Source: Candidatus Gastranaerophilales bacterium (GTDB lineage: Bacteria > Cyanobacteriota > Vampirovibrionia > Gastranaerophilales > Gastranaerophilaceae). Taken from it: a DNA stretch of 15,940 nucleotides. Below are positions 15,474 to 15,940 of the stretch, one piece after another (the stretch's first letter is position 1; the number at the start of each line of letters is the position of its first letter). The stretch is taken from the NCBI GenBank assembly GCA_944323945.1, contig CALUUL010000046.1:1-15940 (forward strand), in the 5' to 3' direction. The notes beneath the pieces are model-generated. The model saw nothing but the letters and a program-made list of their open reading frames with translations. It was not told the DNA's origin and searched no databases. The position numbers and the translations under genes are program-made.

Positions 15474-15698
15474 ATGACATCAATAATTACATACGAACAA
15501 ATGAAAGACTTTTATAGTAAGTTTAAAGATGATTTACCTAAAGACCCAATCATAAGATATTTCAAAGAATACTCGTTTATGAATAGTTTGATAGAATTTG
15601 CTAAAAAACAAGGTCTAGAAAAAGACGTGTTTGAATATGAAAAAATAAAAGAAATTGCTGCTAAAGAATTAAGAGCTCTTGGCTGTAAAAACTTCTAG
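15474..15698 (+). CDS. Small protein after the giant gene, candidate immunity or chaperone, 74 aa
   Basis: I choose ATG at 15474 because AGGAG lies 5 nt upstream; an in-frame ATG at 15453 has no ribosome binding site. It begins 22 bp after the giant gene's stop and is surely co-transcribed with it. The product is a soluble, charged, mostly helical protein (MTSIITYEQMKDFYSKFKDD...), with no signal peptide or membrane segment. No family was recognised. In polymorphic toxin loci the gene directly after the toxin usually encodes its cognate immunity protein; that role here, or a chaperone role, rests only on position and size. Confidence 0.65.
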   Translation: MTSIITYEQMKDFYSKFKDDLPKDPIIRYFKEYSFMNSLIEFAKKQGLEKDVFEYEKIKEIAAKELRALGCKNF

Positions 15699-15709
15699 AA
15701 ACAATCTTA

Positions 15710-15940
15710 TTATTTTAACTTAATTTTCATATTGCAATTTTTACAATTGAATTCAACAAGGTATTCCTTGTTGAATTCGTCTATTAAGACGAATGGTTCT
15801 TTATATTTTTTTTGATTGGTTTGTTTGTGACAAAGTCCTAACTGATTTTTTATGCAGTATTTAGAAATCATTACTTCTTTTTCAGTTGTATTTTTTTGAC
15901 TTTCAAGCGCCATTTCTTCTATAAAGCAACCTCTCTTTTT
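15710..15940 (-). CDS. U32 family peptidase, C-terminal part (runs off the window edge)
   Basis: The frame is open from the right edge to the TAA at 15710, so this is the last 76 codons of a larger gene. The pattern CFIEE...ALES...VMISKYCIKNQLGLC, then a variable loop, EPFVLIDEFN and VEFNCKNCNMKIK, matches the conserved C-terminal tail of U32 (collagenase-like) proteins. In that tail, paired Cys follow a YCI..LG.C motif and an FxCKxCxM motif ends the protein. U32 members include RNA-modification enzymes that carry iron-sulfur clusters (for example RlhA and TrhP) as well as proposed proteases; which one this is cannot be told from the tail. The 3' end is duplicated at 9274-9352, and the gene marks the right border of the candidate island. 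A methionine at 15911-15913 is internal, not the start. Confidence 0.8.
   Translation of the reverse strand, partial: KKRGCFIEEMALESQKNTTEKEVMISKYCIKNQLGLCHKQTNQKKYKEPFVLIDEFNKEYLVEFNCKNCNMKIKLK
15719..15785. repeat. Right direct repeat of candidate island (putative att) inside the U32 3' end
   Basis: It includes the perfect 13-bp inverted repeat GAATTCAACAAGG (15749-15761) and CCTTGTTGAATTC (15766-15778) around a TATT loop, here coding for part of EFNKEYLVEF. It is the same orientation and nearly the same sequence as 9287-9352. Being within an intact reading frame, this copy is likely the original chromosomal site and the left copy the duplicate. Confidence 0.6.

Overview
This is a strongly AT-rich stretch of bacterial chromosome. 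Trp is encoded by TGG, and most recognised genes end in TAA. Several proteins carry Sec-type signal peptides. The low GC, the core-gene mix (polA, pyk, lpd, a U32 peptidase) and the very large Ala/Glu-rich coiled-coil protein would fit a host-associated fermentative lineage such as Gastranaerophilales (non-photosynthetic Cyanobacteriota). No marker gene here proves that placement, so treat it as a guess.

Left part (1-2300): a degraded, rearranged accessory zone. Copies of a palindromic element with core TTGGGTTTTAACCCAA lie at 43-126, 315-336 and 2049-2166. The last two sit exactly where gene fragments stop: two convergent broken genes at 230-367 and 227-517, and a C-terminal remnant at 1932-2048. 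One membrane-anchored hypothetical gene (533-1414) is intact. A decayed tRNA-Cys-like sequence lies near 1599-1664 and a strong hairpin at 1845-1890.

Middle part (2300-9280): housekeeping genes. polA encodes a full three-domain DNA polymerase I and overlaps the start of a small secreted protein gene; a bidirectional terminator follows. Convergent to it is an lpd-pyk operon (dihydrolipoamide dehydrogenase, pyruvate kinase) that serves central carbon metabolism. Divergent from lpd is a secreted HExxH putative metallopeptidase.

Right part (9274-15940): a likely genomic island of about 6.4 kb. It holds a membrane-anchored helix-hairpin-helix (ComEA-like) protein, an 1839-residue giant protein and a 74-residue partner gene. 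The giant protein has EF-hand-like loops, a long coiled coil, a Gly/Ala-rich hydrophobic segment and a C-terminal HESAH zinc-protease-like domain, so it looks like a polymorphic toxin or secreted effector. The partner is a candidate immunity protein or chaperone. The island is bounded by direct repeats of about 66 bp. The right copy is the 3' end of a U32-peptidase gene that runs off the window edge; the left copy is an orphan duplicate of the same 3' end. Each repeat contains a perfect 13-bp inverted repeat. This is the layout expected after integration into the 3' end of a gene, although no integrase is visible.
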